Shown here: positions 56,101 through 64,000 of the stretch, piece by piece | Layout of the letters: each line of letters begins with the position of its first letter | Position numbering within the stretch: position 1 is the stretch's first letter | Origin: Desmodesmus armatus | Lineage: Eukaryota > Chlorophyta > Chlorophyceae > Sphaeropleales > Scenedesmaceae | NCBI GenBank assembly: GCA_007449985.2 | Contig: VIIQ02000033.1 | Span: forward strand, 1 to 64,000 | DNA length: 64,000 bases | Direction: 5' to 3' | Program-made: the position numbers and the translations under genes | The notes under the pieces: generated by a model | Seen by the model: the letters and a program-made list of their open reading frames with translations, nothing else | Told to the model about the DNA's origin: nothing | Databases searched by the model: none

Positions 56101-57245
56101 GAGAACCTGCACAGGGCATGCACAATAGGGGCCATTGAACTTGGAAACCTTGTGACAACATTGGTGACGACAGCGCACTGCAAATTGCCACGAGCGCGCA
56201 CATACTGCACCTGCAGAATGCATGCCGCGATGTGCTGGGTGGGACCTGCCGACCCCAGGCCACCAGCTCACCTTGCAACCTGGTATTGAGCGAAAGATTC
56301 AGCGCCTGCAGGCTTAAAGTGGAGGCACACAGCTGCTGCAAAGCAGCGCTGCTGTTGCCTGCAGCAAGACATCAACATGCAGGCCTCCCTCAAGTATCGC
56401 TGTGTCCCGTTTTGCTAACCTCGACGCTTGATGATGTCATGCCCAGGTGACTGAGAGTTGTGAAAAACGTGTGCTGTGCTGACAGAGCGTTGCCAAACGC
56501 TTCCACTGTATTGTGCACTGCATGGCCACACACAACACACAGGAACCCGAGTCGACCAAACCAGGTCATCAGCATGACACTGCATGGCCAACGTCACCTG
56601 TAAGCTGATTGCGGCTCAAGTCCAGCACATGCAGCTCCGTCAGGTTGCCTGCAAGACAGAGCAAGACCAACAAGCAGTACCTCTTCGACCAAAGCACATG
56701 TGATATACTTGGAGACTGCAGACTGCAGACTGCCAGCCAAGGCGCAACCAACCCAGGCTGTGTGCATGTGAAGGGCCACACACTGTGTTGACAGATCTGC
56801 ACATGGATGATGCAGGTGTGTGCACCTCAGCACTGACCTAGCGCAGGAAGCTGACCAGCCAGACCCAAGCCAGGCAGCATCAGGCCGCACACGCGCTGCT
56901 GCAGGTTGGCATCCGGACAGCACGTGATGTATGGCCACTCCGCCCCTGCAAAGCACCACATCAATGCCAAGCATGGGAAGCAGGAACTGGGCAATCAAAC
57001 AGGAGCAAGCTGGCCAGATCAAAGCTTTCAAACTGTGATGAGCAGCCTGTTTCGATCCATCTTGCACCTGTTGCACATGGCTGCTGCCCGCTCCAGCCAC
57101 TTGCTGTTGCAAAGCCCGCAGACGTCTGGAACTCCAGCAGTGCTGCTGCATCATCTGCCTGTGTTGCCGCTGCTGCTAGGTTTGTGCAGGGTGTGAAGAT
57201 CAGAAATACCGCTAAAAGGGCACTGGTAGCGCTGCAGGTGCCCAT
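15990..57245 (-). CDS. giant LRR/Ig-like/polycystin channel protein (whole gene model)
   Basis: About 76 exons can be joined on the minus strand from the ATG at 57245 to the stop at 15990, with matching phase at every junction examined, giving about 8,286 residues. Order: signal peptide and LRRNT (residues 1-59); LRR modules (about 60-4548); Ig-like domains with two Ser-Pro-rich linkers (about 4549-5722); Cys-containing DUF5011/HYR-like Ig domains (about 5723-6896); polycystin TOP domain, S2-S6 pore and cytoplasmic tail (about 6897-8286). Likely role: a very large cell-surface sensor coupled to a cation channel. Weakest points: the junction at 25411-25726, the module starting at 39057, and the 1.08 kb intron 49199-50278. 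Several LRRNT exons are preceded by in-frame Met plus hydrophobic codons, so internal promoters or separate genes are the main alternative. Segment entries below give the exons. Confidence 0.6.
17465..20043 (-). CDS. exons 72-75: polycystin channel S2-S6
   Basis: Exons: 19868-20043, 19187-19629, 18669-18918, 17465-18427. S2: [21 protein letters not shown]3: [21 protein letters not shown]4 and linker: [20 protein letters not shown] then KLGIISKTI, lining up with the AWIKLFKYISFNKTM segment of PKD2. S5: [19 protein letters not shown]. Pore: [16 protein letters not shown]6: [20 protein letters not shown] then QFFMSTLG. This is the PKD_channel family: a plasma or ciliary membrane cation channel, tetrameric in known members. 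The usual filter LGD reads LGL here. The remaining exon 75 is cytoplasmic, Ala/Gln/Ser-rich, with coiled-coil-like stretches. Confidence 0.9.
20273..22431 (-). CDS. exons 67-71: pre-channel helices and polycystin TOP domain
   Basis: Exons: 22267-22431, 21617-21894, 21103-21350, 20732-21012, 20273-20480. The first two encode amphipathic heptad-like helices ([48 protein letters not shown]). The last two encode a TOP (polycystin/mucolipin) domain: [48 protein letters not shown] then [20 protein letters not shown], the counterpart of the WIDRYTRAVFVEFTLYNANV part of vertebrate polycystins. No S1 helix is visible in front of the TOP domain. Every exon has a closely similar counterpart in the neighbouring gene (61898-63576). 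Confidence 0.85.
22681..27410 (-). CDS. exons 59-66: DUF5011/HYR-like Ig domains and pre-channel region
   Basis: Exons: 27264-27410, 26594-27123, 25727-26456, 25228-25410, 24592-25014, 24227-24473, 23762-24030, 22681-23673. At least four domains show the bacterial Ig-like DUF5011/HYR pattern: [11 protein letters not shown]...[13 protein letters not shown]...[21 protein letters not shown]...[13 protein letters not shown]...[15 protein letters not shown]; then [10 protein letters not shown]...KDEQDGN and [11 protein letters not shown]. Each is followed by a Cys-containing spacer ([26 protein letters not shown]). Exon 66 ends in an Ala/Leu/Ser-rich, mostly helical part before the channel. Residues about 5723-6896. 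The end of exon 61 has two possible donors; the one used here (25726) keeps phase with the acceptor at 25410. Confidence 0.75.
27583..32066 (-). CDS. exons 52-58: Ig-like domains with Ser-Pro-rich linkers
   Basis: Exons: 31795-32066, 31375-31609, 30164-31188, 29835-30015, 29320-29677, 28121-29163, 27583-27989. Beta-rich stretches suggest filamin/invasin-type Ig folds ([67 protein letters not shown]). Many N-x-S/T sites are present. Two long Ser-Pro linkers interrupt them. Exon 57 also has an Ala-rich, probably helical stretch with [22 protein letters not shown] and many Ala. Residues about 4549-5722. The Ig assignment is by pattern only, and family membership is uncertain. Confidence 0.65.
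28290..28565 (-). other. Ser-Pro-rich linker 2 (exon 57)
   Basis: About 90 residues of [24 protein letters not shown] repeats in exon 57, just before [20 protein letters not shown]. It has the same character as linker 1, which suggests an extended glycosylated stalk. Confidence 0.8.
30317..30775 (-). other. Ser-Pro-rich linker 1 (exon 54)
   Basis: About 150 residues of SP, SPSP and PPSSP repeats within exon 54. In chlorophyte algae such (SP)n runs are typical of hydroxyproline-rich, arabinosylated wall proteins such as pherophorins. Here they would form an extended stalk between Ig-like domains. Confidence 0.8.
32314..40844 (-). CDS. exons 34-51: long irregular LRR region
   Basis: Exons: 40671-40844, 40117-40480, 39524-39874, 39244-39356, 38814-39057, 38252-38545, 37534-38058, 37018-37252, 36429-36846, 36096-36232, 35554-35864, 35106-35444, 34700-34988, 34369-34544, 33854-34162, 33189-33711, 32723-32997, 32314-32544. 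They encode many LRRs of the plant type ([45 protein letters not shown]). Cys-rich caps or LRRNT-like starts lie near 39057 ([15 protein letters not shown]), 36846 ([18 protein letters not shown]), 34544 (CLCGGVP) and 34162 ([13 protein letters not shown]). Residues about 2780-4548. Exons 43, 41 and 44 use phase 2. Repeats are more diverged than in blocks A and B, and no duplicate block is evident. Confidence 0.7.
41103..43976 (-). CDS. exons 28-33: LRR block B, copy 2
   Basis: Exons: 43674-43976, 43020-43531, 42466-42820, 42124-42270, 41681-41956, 41103-41392. These are homologues of exons 22-27 in order (303/227, 512/518, 355/340, 147/150, 276/273, 290/339 bp). Diagnostic pairs: [54 protein letters not shown] and [15 protein letters not shown], each near-identical to the block B copy 1 residue string. 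Residues about 2152-2779. Exon 33 ends at ...MQLK in phase 0, whereas its homologue exon 27 runs on for one more repeat. Confidence 0.8.
41446..41497 (+). repeat. hairpin/poly-C element, copy 2 (intron 32)
   Basis: Sequence agtaccgctcagcggtgaac, then gtatccacttgtaacaacct and about 12 C. The stem accgc/gcggt is kept although the loop changed from ttt to tca. It lies in intron 41393-41680 of the giant gene, antisense to transcription. Confidence 0.75.
44231..46738 (-). CDS. exons 23-27: LRR block B, copy 1
   Basis: Exons: 46221-46738, 45588-45927, 45253-45402, 44783-45055, 44231-44569. The first carries an LRRNT-like stretch ([34 protein letters not shown]) and LRRs. Exon 24 has a CxxC pair ([13 protein letters not shown]) and a [15 protein letters not shown] stretch. 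Exon 26 encodes [20 protein letters not shown] and a [20 protein letters not shown] cap. Exon 27 starts the next LRRNT_2 ([15 protein letters not shown] ... [15 protein letters not shown] ... GVECSNDG). With exon 22 this is a six-exon block repeated next door. Confidence 0.8.
47258..47313 (+). repeat. hairpin/poly-C element, copy 3 (intron 22)
   Basis: Sequence gtgtagagagtaccgctttg, then cggtgaaagtatctacttgt, aacaacct and 8 C, followed by poly-A. It is almost identical to copy 1. It lies in intron 46739-47400, antisense to the gene. Confidence 0.8.
47401..48124 (-). CDS. exons 20-22: partial third start of block A, then start of block B
   Basis: Exon 20 (47990-48124) is a third homologue of exons 2 and 11 ([12 protein letters not shown] then [12 protein letters not shown]). 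It has a 4-base deletion that is put back in frame by an acceptor 5 bases further on. Exon 21 (47839-47896) encodes one LRR ([15 protein letters not shown]). Exon 22 (47401-47627) encodes SLPTEWGYS, two LRRs and a [20 protein letters not shown] cap. Phases run 1, 1, 2, 1 across the junctions. Residues about 1472-1610. Confidence 0.7.
48241..52870 (-). CDS. exons 11-19: LRR block A, copy 2
   Basis: Exons: 52766-52870, 52432-52482, 52119-52205, 51887-51958, 51185-51609, 50712-51054, 50279-50527, 48825-49198, 48241-48616. Each is the homologue of one exon of block A copy 1 (lengths 105/108, 51/51, 87/87, 72/72, 425/494, 343/352, 249/246, 374/368, 376/376). Shared landmarks: [47 protein letters not shown], and WCSMLQLQ in exon 19. 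Intron 49199-50278 is about 850 bp longer than its counterpart. Residues about 778-1471. Confidence 0.8.
49199..50278 (-). other. oversized intron with probable insertion
   Basis: The homologous intron in block A copy 1 (53948-54175) is 228 bp; this one is 1,080 bp. The extra DNA is less CTG/TGCA-rich than its surroundings. It contains open frames on both strands (49853-50170 plus, 49344-49676 minus) and a TATA-like tataaa near 50215. None of these proteins resembles a family I know. It may be a nested element, a nested gene, or a gene boundary. Confidence 0.45.
53018..56945 (-). CDS. exons 2-10: LRR block A, copy 1
   Basis: Exons: 56838-56945, 56598-56648, 56272-56358, 56035-56106, 55266-55759, 54622-54973, 54176-54421, 53580-53947, 53018-53393. 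They encode plant-type LRRs (for example [18 protein letters not shown]; consensus LxxLxxLxLxxNxLxGxIP). A Cys-capped half (CNTS-like [20 protein letters not shown]) ends one LRR run, and a new LRRNT_2 ([18 protein letters not shown] ... WRDSLQAG ... [12 protein letters not shown]) starts at 53947. Residues about 60-777. Likely an extracellular ligand- or wall-binding surface. Exon number, lengths and phases match the next block almost one to one. Confidence 0.8.
55305..55448 (-). repeat. 72-bp tandem repeat adding one LRR
   Basis: Two adjacent copies differ by a few bases and encode [20 protein letters not shown] and [20 protein letters not shown]. The equivalent exon of block A copy 2 (51185-51609) has only one such unit and is 69 bp shorter. 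This is a recent in-frame gain of one repeat. Confidence 0.85.
57068..57245 (-). CDS. exon 1: signal peptide and LRRNT start
   Basis: The start codon at 57245 opens a typical secretory signal ([20 protein letters not shown], then [10 protein letters not shown]). The start of an LRRNT_2-type domain follows ([15 protein letters not shown]...[12 protein letters not shown]). The donor gtgcaag at 57067 splits the Gly codon. Exon 2 (56945) continues as [16 protein letters not shown], completing the W-x-x-C region of LRRNT_2. The first Met was taken because it is the only one in front of the hydrophobic stretch. Confidence 0.75.
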
Positions 57246-58516
57246 GGCCAGCGCACCAACTGCTGTTGCAGCACAGGCACTTCACCACCTCGGCATCGAC
57301 TGCTGGCTTGGGTGAGTGGGTGCTATGCCTGGCTGCACCTGACCATAGCACGACGGGATGTGCTTATGTTGAGAAATCAAAAGAGGCTGTGTGCAGCGAT
57401 CATGCAAACCTGATCGGACTGTCGCTGTTGGAGCGAAAGCTTTGTGCAGCTGACTGCTGTCTAGCGAAGTTTCGATCACCAGACACGGTATACACGCTTA
57501 CTTACAATAGCCAACCTGCTAAATCGGCAAGATACGGAGGCATGCAACCGTTAGCAGATGGAGGTGGCGGTTAAAGTTTGAAAAGCGGTTGGATCACGTT
57601 ATTGGTGCAGATAGTGCTCGGGCTACTGGAGAATAGAGGTGTTCCCAAGGACTAGGATTGGTAGGTTGGTGTGCACAACGAGAGCAGCAGTCGCAAGGCA
57701 AACCCTCAACCCCCTGAGCCAGAGCAGGGCAGAGAAGGTGTGCAGGGGTCCCTCCAAAGGGCAGCGCTGTCCTGTACCTGGCAGCACAGTCACAGTATGA
57801 AACCTGGACTTGAGGCTGAAAGTGTATATACAACAGTACCTCAAGCATTGCATTACACTGTCACAGAGTGAGCACCCAGATGGACAGCTGGACTGCTGCA
57901 GCATTCAGTCACCAATGCATTTGCAGATTATGCAACAAGTCAACAATGACGTGTGCGCAACCTCAGACACCCCACATATGGTATGCATAAATGGTGATGA
58001 CAACACCAACTTTTGGCATGGTCCGATAGTTGATTACAACACCAACTGTTGCAGCATGCCGCGTGCAGTATCGCACTCGGCAATTGAAAGCATGAGGCTC
58101 TCATACTTATGCAACAGCAAACACTACCACACTGCTGCAGGAACTGCGGCTTTGAGCCCTCAATGGCAACGCAACTGGCTGTGTAGCACATCCCCTGGCA
58201 CTGCCAGATTGGCAACAGGTGATGCCCACACCAGATCAATCCTACATGCACATCCCTGAGCTATAACAATTGACAATTGACAACACATTACAGCACGCCA
58301 CCACGCCACGAATCCGCAGCGGACGCAGGCTATTAATATCATAATTGATCAATATTGACCAATGATACATCCAAGTCCCCTCAGCTTGATAATCAAAGCC
58401 CAACGTCACACCAAACGCATGCATGCCATACCAGCCATGCCTGAACAACCACTACCACGCTTGTGGCTACCGTACAGCAGGAGAAACGCCATATTTTGAG
58501 GGAAGCCATCTCAACA
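57246..58516. other. intergenic region between the two polycystin genes
   Basis: About 1.27 kb between the ATG of the giant gene and the stop of the upstream polycystin gene, both on the minus strand. It should hold the 3' UTR of the upstream gene and the promoter and 5' UTR of the giant gene. Short open frames occur on both strands but none shows a recognisable domain or codon pattern. Confidence 0.6.
58288..58292 (-). terminator. TGTAA-type polyadenylation signal
   Basis: On the minus strand tgtaa lies about 225 bases after the stop of the polycystin gene at 58517. TGTAA is the usual polyadenylation element of chlorophyte algae. Position and strand fit, but a five-base match occurs often by chance. 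Confidence 0.4.
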
Positions 58517-58623
58517 CTACTGGGACCTGGGGCTATTCACAGGCCGCAACCGCTTGCTGGGGGACTTGCCGGAGATGGTAGGCAGGCGTCCCTGCTCGTC
58601 CACCTCCTCGCCATCCTCATGCC

Positions 58624-58655
<32 letters not shown>

Positions 58656-61600
58656 GCTGCCTGCGTAGCCGCCGCCATCCCCTGCTGCTGCACCGCTGCA
58701 GCACTGCTGCTGCGGCTGTGACTGCCAGATGGTGGTGCTGCCGCCTCAGGCAGCAGGAAGCTTGCTGCATCCACTGGCACCACCTGGTTACGCCCTGCTA
58801 GCGCAGAGCGAGGCCTGTGCACAGCAGCAGGCGAGGCAGGCCCGGCGCTAGCAGCTCCGCTGCTGTTGCTGCTTGCGGCAAACTCCTCGCCCTCTGACCC
58901 CAGCAGCCCAGCGAGGTTCCCATTGCTGCCAGTACCTGCCTCCAATCGAGCTACCAGCGACAGCGGCTGCCCTTTGATGATGCCACCAGGTGTGCGTGCG
59001 TGTAGGGATATACCACCTGGGGAGCGGATGCTGGTGCCGCCAGCCGCCTGCAGCCGCTGCGCCAGCCCCGGCCCTGTGACTTCAATGCTGGGCCGGCTGG
59101 TACGGCCCCCTGAGGAGCTGCCGCTCGTAGACTTGGGAAGCTCAGCCCATCTGCCACCCTGCTGCGGGCCCGACGGGCTGTTGCAGGTGCTGCTGCCAGC
59201 GCTGTGTGCTGAGCCTGCTGTCAGGACCGCATCCAGCCCAGCCTCAGCCCTCGGCTTAGCTGCTGTGATCATCACGGCAGCACCATACTCACCCAAGCCT
59301 GCCTTCACCGCGGCAACCGCCTGCTGCAGCTCCTGCTGCTGGTGCTGCTGGGGCCGCAGGCTGGTGCTGAGGTCGACTGCTTGAGGCAGTGGCACAGGGC
59401 AGTGGTGCGCACCAGGGCCGATGAGCGCTGCATTCTCTGCCAGCCAGTCGTTGGTGTCAGCGATGACCTTGACCTGCCAGCGGGCTACACCTGTGCTCCA
59501 GCGCTCCATGGCCTCGACTGCTGCCCAGATGGCGCTGTTGATCTGGTGGTGCAGCTGCAGCTCCTGCTGCAGCAGCGCTTGCAGGTCCTGCAGCATGCGA
59601 CAGCCACATGATTGTCACTGAGAGAAGAGAGTATGCATGCTAGCACTACATGTATATCTGCCGGGAAAATGCTGTTGTCCAACAGTGCTGCAAGAGCAGA
59701 CTGGAAGAAAGGCAGACACCCAATGCCAGCCTGCCTCTGCAGTGGCGTGCCTTTCATCCGTGCTTTCCTCACCTCCACAGTGTAGTCCCTGCCCGGCTGC
59801 AGAGCTGCCAGATGGTCCCTGTCAGCTGCTCCAGCCTCCGCCTCCTGCTGCAGCTGCAACAACTTCAGCTCACCCAGCTGCTCCAGCCCCAGCCGAGCCT
59901 CCTGCAGCTGCAGCACATCCACAGGGCTGCCACACGAACCCAGCAGCTGCTCAGCAGCAGCGAGCGCTGCAGCCACTGCTGCCGCTGGAGCGCCAGCCGC
60001 CACTGCTGCCTGCCCGGCAGGCGGCAGCAGCTGCACCCCTGCCGACCTCCCTGCGGGAGCATCTGCGCTGCTGCTGCTTGGCAACTCCTGCATGCTGGCA
60101 CTGTGTGCAGCGTCGACAGCGTGAAGGGCGTAGGTCCTTGCAGGACCGGTCTGCAGCAGGGCGTGTGAGGCGTCGCCCTGAACAGCCAGCTGTGCAAACC
60201 GCTGCTGTAGGGCCCCTAGGTCAAGGTAGTGGCTGCCGATGCGTAGTGCCTGCACCCTGTCACTGAAGACCTCACGGGAGATAAACTCTGGGTAGTGGAC
60301 CTTCAGGAACTCAAACAGCACCTCTGCACTGGCGGCAAGCTGCAGCCCCGACTGCTGCTGCCGCGGCTGTTGCAGCAGCAAGCTGCCCCCATCCCCTGAA
60401 CCGCCTGGCGCACCACTGCCACCTTGCCGCACATCAGCAGAGCCAGTGCTGGGTTGGCGCGCTGAGGCGCCACGCTCCCTGCGCCGCTTCAGCTGCTTGT
60501 AAGCCTTCAGCAGCTTCGCCCGCAGCTCGGGCCACACATGCTCTGCAACGTCAGCAGGGATGCTAGACGCCCGCATGCCGCTTGCACGAGCCTTCAACTC
60601 CATGAACTGCGCCCCGAGGGTACTCATGAAGAACTGCATCAGGATCATGATGAAAATGACCTCCCGCCCATAGTAGATGATAAAGTTCAGCAGCATCTGT
60701 GGCGGTGAAAGCGCGATGTGGTTTGGGAACACCTCGGGTAGCTTGACATACCCCAGGCCCAATAGGGCCCTGAAGGTCTCCTCAAAAGATGTTGCGTAGC
60801 TGCTAGCATAGGCCACTCTCTGGCCTAGTCCCAGGTATGAGAGCAGGGCGAACAGGGCAATGACGTTGATGATAACAAACATCAGGTGCGCCAGCTGTGG
60901 TGCTGCCAGGATGATGGTCTTGCTGATGATGCCAAGCTTGCTCTGGAAGGACCAGGCGTGCAACAACCTGCAAGCACACAAAGATGTAAACGGCAGGAGT
61001 TGACTGCAGCATAAGTTGTTGCCAGCCAAGCTGTTCTCGGGAAACACAGTTTCAAGGTACAGTGTGTAAGTCTGCTAGAAGTGCCAGAAAAGGTCGCAGG
61101 ATTGGCACTAGTGACAGAGACAGAAACGCCATCTGCAGAGCAAAGCCTCACCTCAACACCAGCAGCACCAAGATGAACCCCTGGAGTGTCGTATATGCTG
61201 CCCACAGGTCCACCATGCTGTGCAGGCCGCCAATGACAGCGGCCCACTCATCCCAGTCACCATCTGCGTCAGGCAGCATCCAGCGCCCTGCATCTCCTGG
61301 CCGGCTTGGCAAGCGCCCGGACCTGAAGACGGCATTCACGTCACCCTTGCCTGCCGCTGTAGCAGCTGCAAGCAGCCTGGACACCTCTGCTGGGTCAGAG
61401 ATGTTGGGCTGGGCTTTGGCCGGCAGCAGCATGTGGGCCTGGCTGAGGGTTATGTCATCGTATACGTTGTAGCTGGCCTTGGGCTTGAGTGACACGCCAG
61501 TCTGGGTGCAGTAGACGCTGAGGATGACCGCGGCAGTGAACATGAGTGATGCAGTGACCAGGACCAGGACACACTCGCCAGAACTCATGGCCACCAAAAC

Positions 61601-64000
61601 CCAGTGGCGGGTACCCTGGTAGTGCTTCAGGTGCCTGCGCACGTCCCATGCTGCTGTGGCAATGAAGGCAACACACAGCAGCCACAGCGGGACGAGCCAA
61701 CTGGCAACCTGCGCTGAGCCCCCCTCTGACGCAGAGAAGATGGCTGGGACAGCACGCACGTCAATGAAACCTGCAGCGAATGAAAAACACACGCAGCAAG
61801 TCAGCATGAAGAAACCTGAGCAGCAGCTGTTGTGGTCTAAAGCATGCGCACACATCAGCCACTGGCACCAAATGACAGAACCAGCTTGTGTCGCTACCTT
61901 TGATGGCCCCGTCCTCCTGCCAGTCGAAGGTTGCGCGGGTGTACCCCAGCACTGCCAGCTCAGCGTTGTAGGTCATGGCCTCAGCAGTGAGCTGGCGGGT
62001 GTGCTTGTCCAGGTAGTTGCCGTCCAGCAGGTACTGAAGGACAGCCGTGGAGCGCTGCTGGCTCAGACGGTTGGGCAGCAGCACAGGGAAGCCGGAGGGG
62101 TAGCCCTGCAGGAGCATGGAAATGACGCTTTGCTGCTGTTGCTGTGCAGGCAGCGTTCCAAAACAGTGTCCGTACAGGCGGATGAAGAGCTTTGCGTGCA
62201 CGCAAGTCAATATCAGCAGCTGGTACTGACCTCGAGGTGTCTGTGGAAGAAGCCGTAGGGGGCGCTTGTTGTGGGTGGGACTTGTGCAGGGTCTGACGTG
62301 TTGTAGAACCACAGCTCCCGCCCCTGGAGCTCCGGCTTGTACAGGGCTGTACTGCTGCGCAGAAAAGCAGGGTCCACTCCATATGGGAATACTTCGTTGT
62401 CGTCTCCAGCAAACAGTGAGGAAAGGTATGCTTTGACGGCACCCGCTTCACGGGCCAAGGGCACTGCCGACTTCTGGCATGCGAAGTTGAACCTCGCCTC
62501 AAAGCTGGACCCTGCACCACAATGGGACGCAGACACAAATGGAAAATATACTGTGTCAGATGCCAGTTGACTACCAGTACAGTAGGGATGAGAATAGGCC
62601 GACATGCTTGAAAGGCAAACAAAAGGCATTGCCTCATACGGTAACTCGACACTTGTGTTGCGTACCTGAGCAGCTTGCAGTGCGTGCTTTCCTTGTGCTG
62701 TGCAGGAACAACCCCGCCACGAGCTTGTTATGTCCAGGCGCAGCGCCAATGTAGCGTGCTTGTTCTGGCGCATTTGTCTCATCGACCATCCAGTTGCGAT
62801 TCCTGTCAGCCACCGCAAGCTGATAGCCTTGCCAAAGCGTCAGCTGATCCCCAGCTGCAGATCCGTCCACCTGGCTTTGCAGCAACCGCCGTGTTGCTCC
62901 TGCACCACCAGCAGCCGTTGCTGTGCCAGGGCTGCGAACAGCAAAAGCTACCTCCCAGTCGAGCGTCCTACTGCAGCTCCAGTCTTCGATAATGCCCCCA
63001 GTAGCAGCATCCAGCATGACGGTCTGTTCAACATACTTTGCCTGCAGCTGCTCCGCCAGGGCTGCAGCTTCCCGCATGCTGGTTATGGAGTCCTGTATAG
63101 AGGCTGCCAGTGTTGCAGCGGTGCTCTGTTGCTGGTCAAACTTGGTGGCAGCTGCATCTGCTGAAGCACCCAGCATGGTGACCATGTCAGCAAACTGGGC
63201 CACAAGCCCCTGCGTTCGGCAAGGAAACAGGTGTGTGCGTGATAGCATCACTGCAGCTTGCCACACATGATGGCCTGTAGGCTGGTTGTGCTGATCGATC
63301 AGCTGATATCAGACATGACGAAGTGCTGATCAGGCACGGCGGGAGTGTGCTGCACAACGCATGTGTACTGTTGCTATGGCTGAAAATTGGTTTGGAGGCC
63401 GTAGTGCTCACCTGGTACAGCTGTGTCACTTGCACATCCAGTTGTGAGTCCCGCTGCAAGGCGTCATCTGCGTATGCAGCACTCAGTTTGCTTGCCAGGG
63501 TGCCACTGGTCCCGTTGACCAGTGTGGCTTGCTGCTCAAGGGCTGTGATGCTGCTTGTGAGGGCAGACATGTAGACCTGCAGCAAGCGCAACCCAGCAGG
63601 AACATGTAGGTATGCGCTGTATTCTTGACAGGCGAGCGTGTGCAACAACCAGGCTTGACTCATGTGACATGGCGCAGACGTTGTTTGGCAAAAAATGTCC
63701 ATGTAACATACTCCCCAGAAGCACATGCAGCACAACGCTCTGCCCCAACTTCACCACTGGATCCAACACCGTGTCACACAGGCAATAGCATGCATGCATG
63801 CATGCATGCATGCCTACGCTGATTTCACCACTGCGACCGTTATGGTCGCAGCAGAACAAATTACTGCTCCCTGCCCCACTTTCAAGAACGCCCAACTCAC
63901 CATCAGCAAGTCGACTGCCTGGGCTGTCAGTGGCTGAGTGGTGAGGTTGGTACGCAGCTCCTGAGACAGCGCTGCCAGCACTGCCTCCAGACTCTCATCA
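58517..64000 (-). CDS. second polycystin channel gene, 3' part (5' end outside window)
   Basis: Exons: 63901-64000 (continues past the window), 63412-63576, 62666-63209, 62231-62511, 61898-62105, 61152-61770, 59773-60967, 58517-59587; about 1,390 residues visible, all in phase. It is a close paralogue of the 3' end of the giant gene. It has the TOP domain ([39 protein letters not shown]), S2-S6 with the same LLGLGYV pore, and QFFMSTLG at the end of S6. It also has a cytoplasmic tail with [34 protein letters not shown] and a terminal RLPTISGKSP. Three introns present in the giant gene are absent here. Whether it also carries an LRR/Ig ectodomain cannot be seen. Likely a membrane cation channel. 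Confidence 0.9.
63787..63813. repeat. TGCA microsatellite
   Basis: A (TGCA)n run of about 26 bp inside the intron 63577-63900 of the second polycystin gene. Self-complementary and probably length-variable. No function is implied. Confidence 0.9.

Noticed and set aside
57266..57574. 102-codon plus-strand frame in front of the giant gene
   Set aside because: No recognisable domain or splice partner; it lies in the expected promoter and 5' UTR region.

Overview
The window looks like nuclear DNA of a chlorophyte green alga, most likely class Chlorophyceae. The evidence is many short exons with consistent GT-AG junctions, pyrimidine-rich tracts ending in ctgcag, abundant CAG/AGC trinucleotide tracts, Ser-Pro-rich extracellular linkers like those of volvocine and related cell-wall glycoproteins, and a TGTAA element behind one gene. 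The species cannot be fixed from the sequence. All exon models below were assembled by hand from splice signals, reading phase and paralogue comparison, without transcript data.

Layout. 1-8 kb holds no convincing gene. It is a field of diverged non-coding repeats, poly-G/poly-C runs and a 0.7 kb CCGCC minisatellite (5880-6605). 8.3-9.8 kb (minus) is a small five-exon ubiquitin-like gene with a decayed exon copy behind it. It shares a ~310 bp divergent promoter interval with a plus-strand gene at 10.1-15.4 kb. That gene encodes a ~1,120-residue protein joining a nucleotidyltransferase fold (GS...DVD) to a C-terminal JmjC/cupin_8 dioxygenase domain, with poly-Gln, poly-Ala and poly-Ser linkers all made from the same CAG repeat.

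16.0-57.2 kb (minus) can be read as one very large gene of about 76 exons and about 8,290 codons. From the N terminus it encodes a signal peptide, several LRRNT+LRR modules built by tandem duplication of multi-exon blocks (a nine-exon block twice, a six-exon block twice), a long degenerate LRR region, Ig-like domains separated by two Ser-Pro-rich linkers, a set of Cys-containing DUF5011/HYR-like Ig domains, and a polycystin (PKD2/TRPP) channel: TOP domain, S2-S6 and a long cytoplasmic tail. Nearly every junction keeps phase, which favours a single unit, but alternative starts or several genes remain possible. 58.5-64.0 kb (minus) is the 3' part of a second, tandem polycystin gene that runs off the window.

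The two polycystin genes probably encode wall- or matrix-facing sensor channels at the plasma or ciliary membrane: LRR, Ig and Ser-Pro-rich parts outside, cation-channel core in the membrane, conserved short motifs in the tail inside. Most interesting for follow-up: the LRR-Ig-polycystin architecture that seems to lack helix S1, the nucleotidyltransferase-JmjC fusion, block-wise exon duplication in the ectodomain, and a short hairpin/poly-C element found in three introns.
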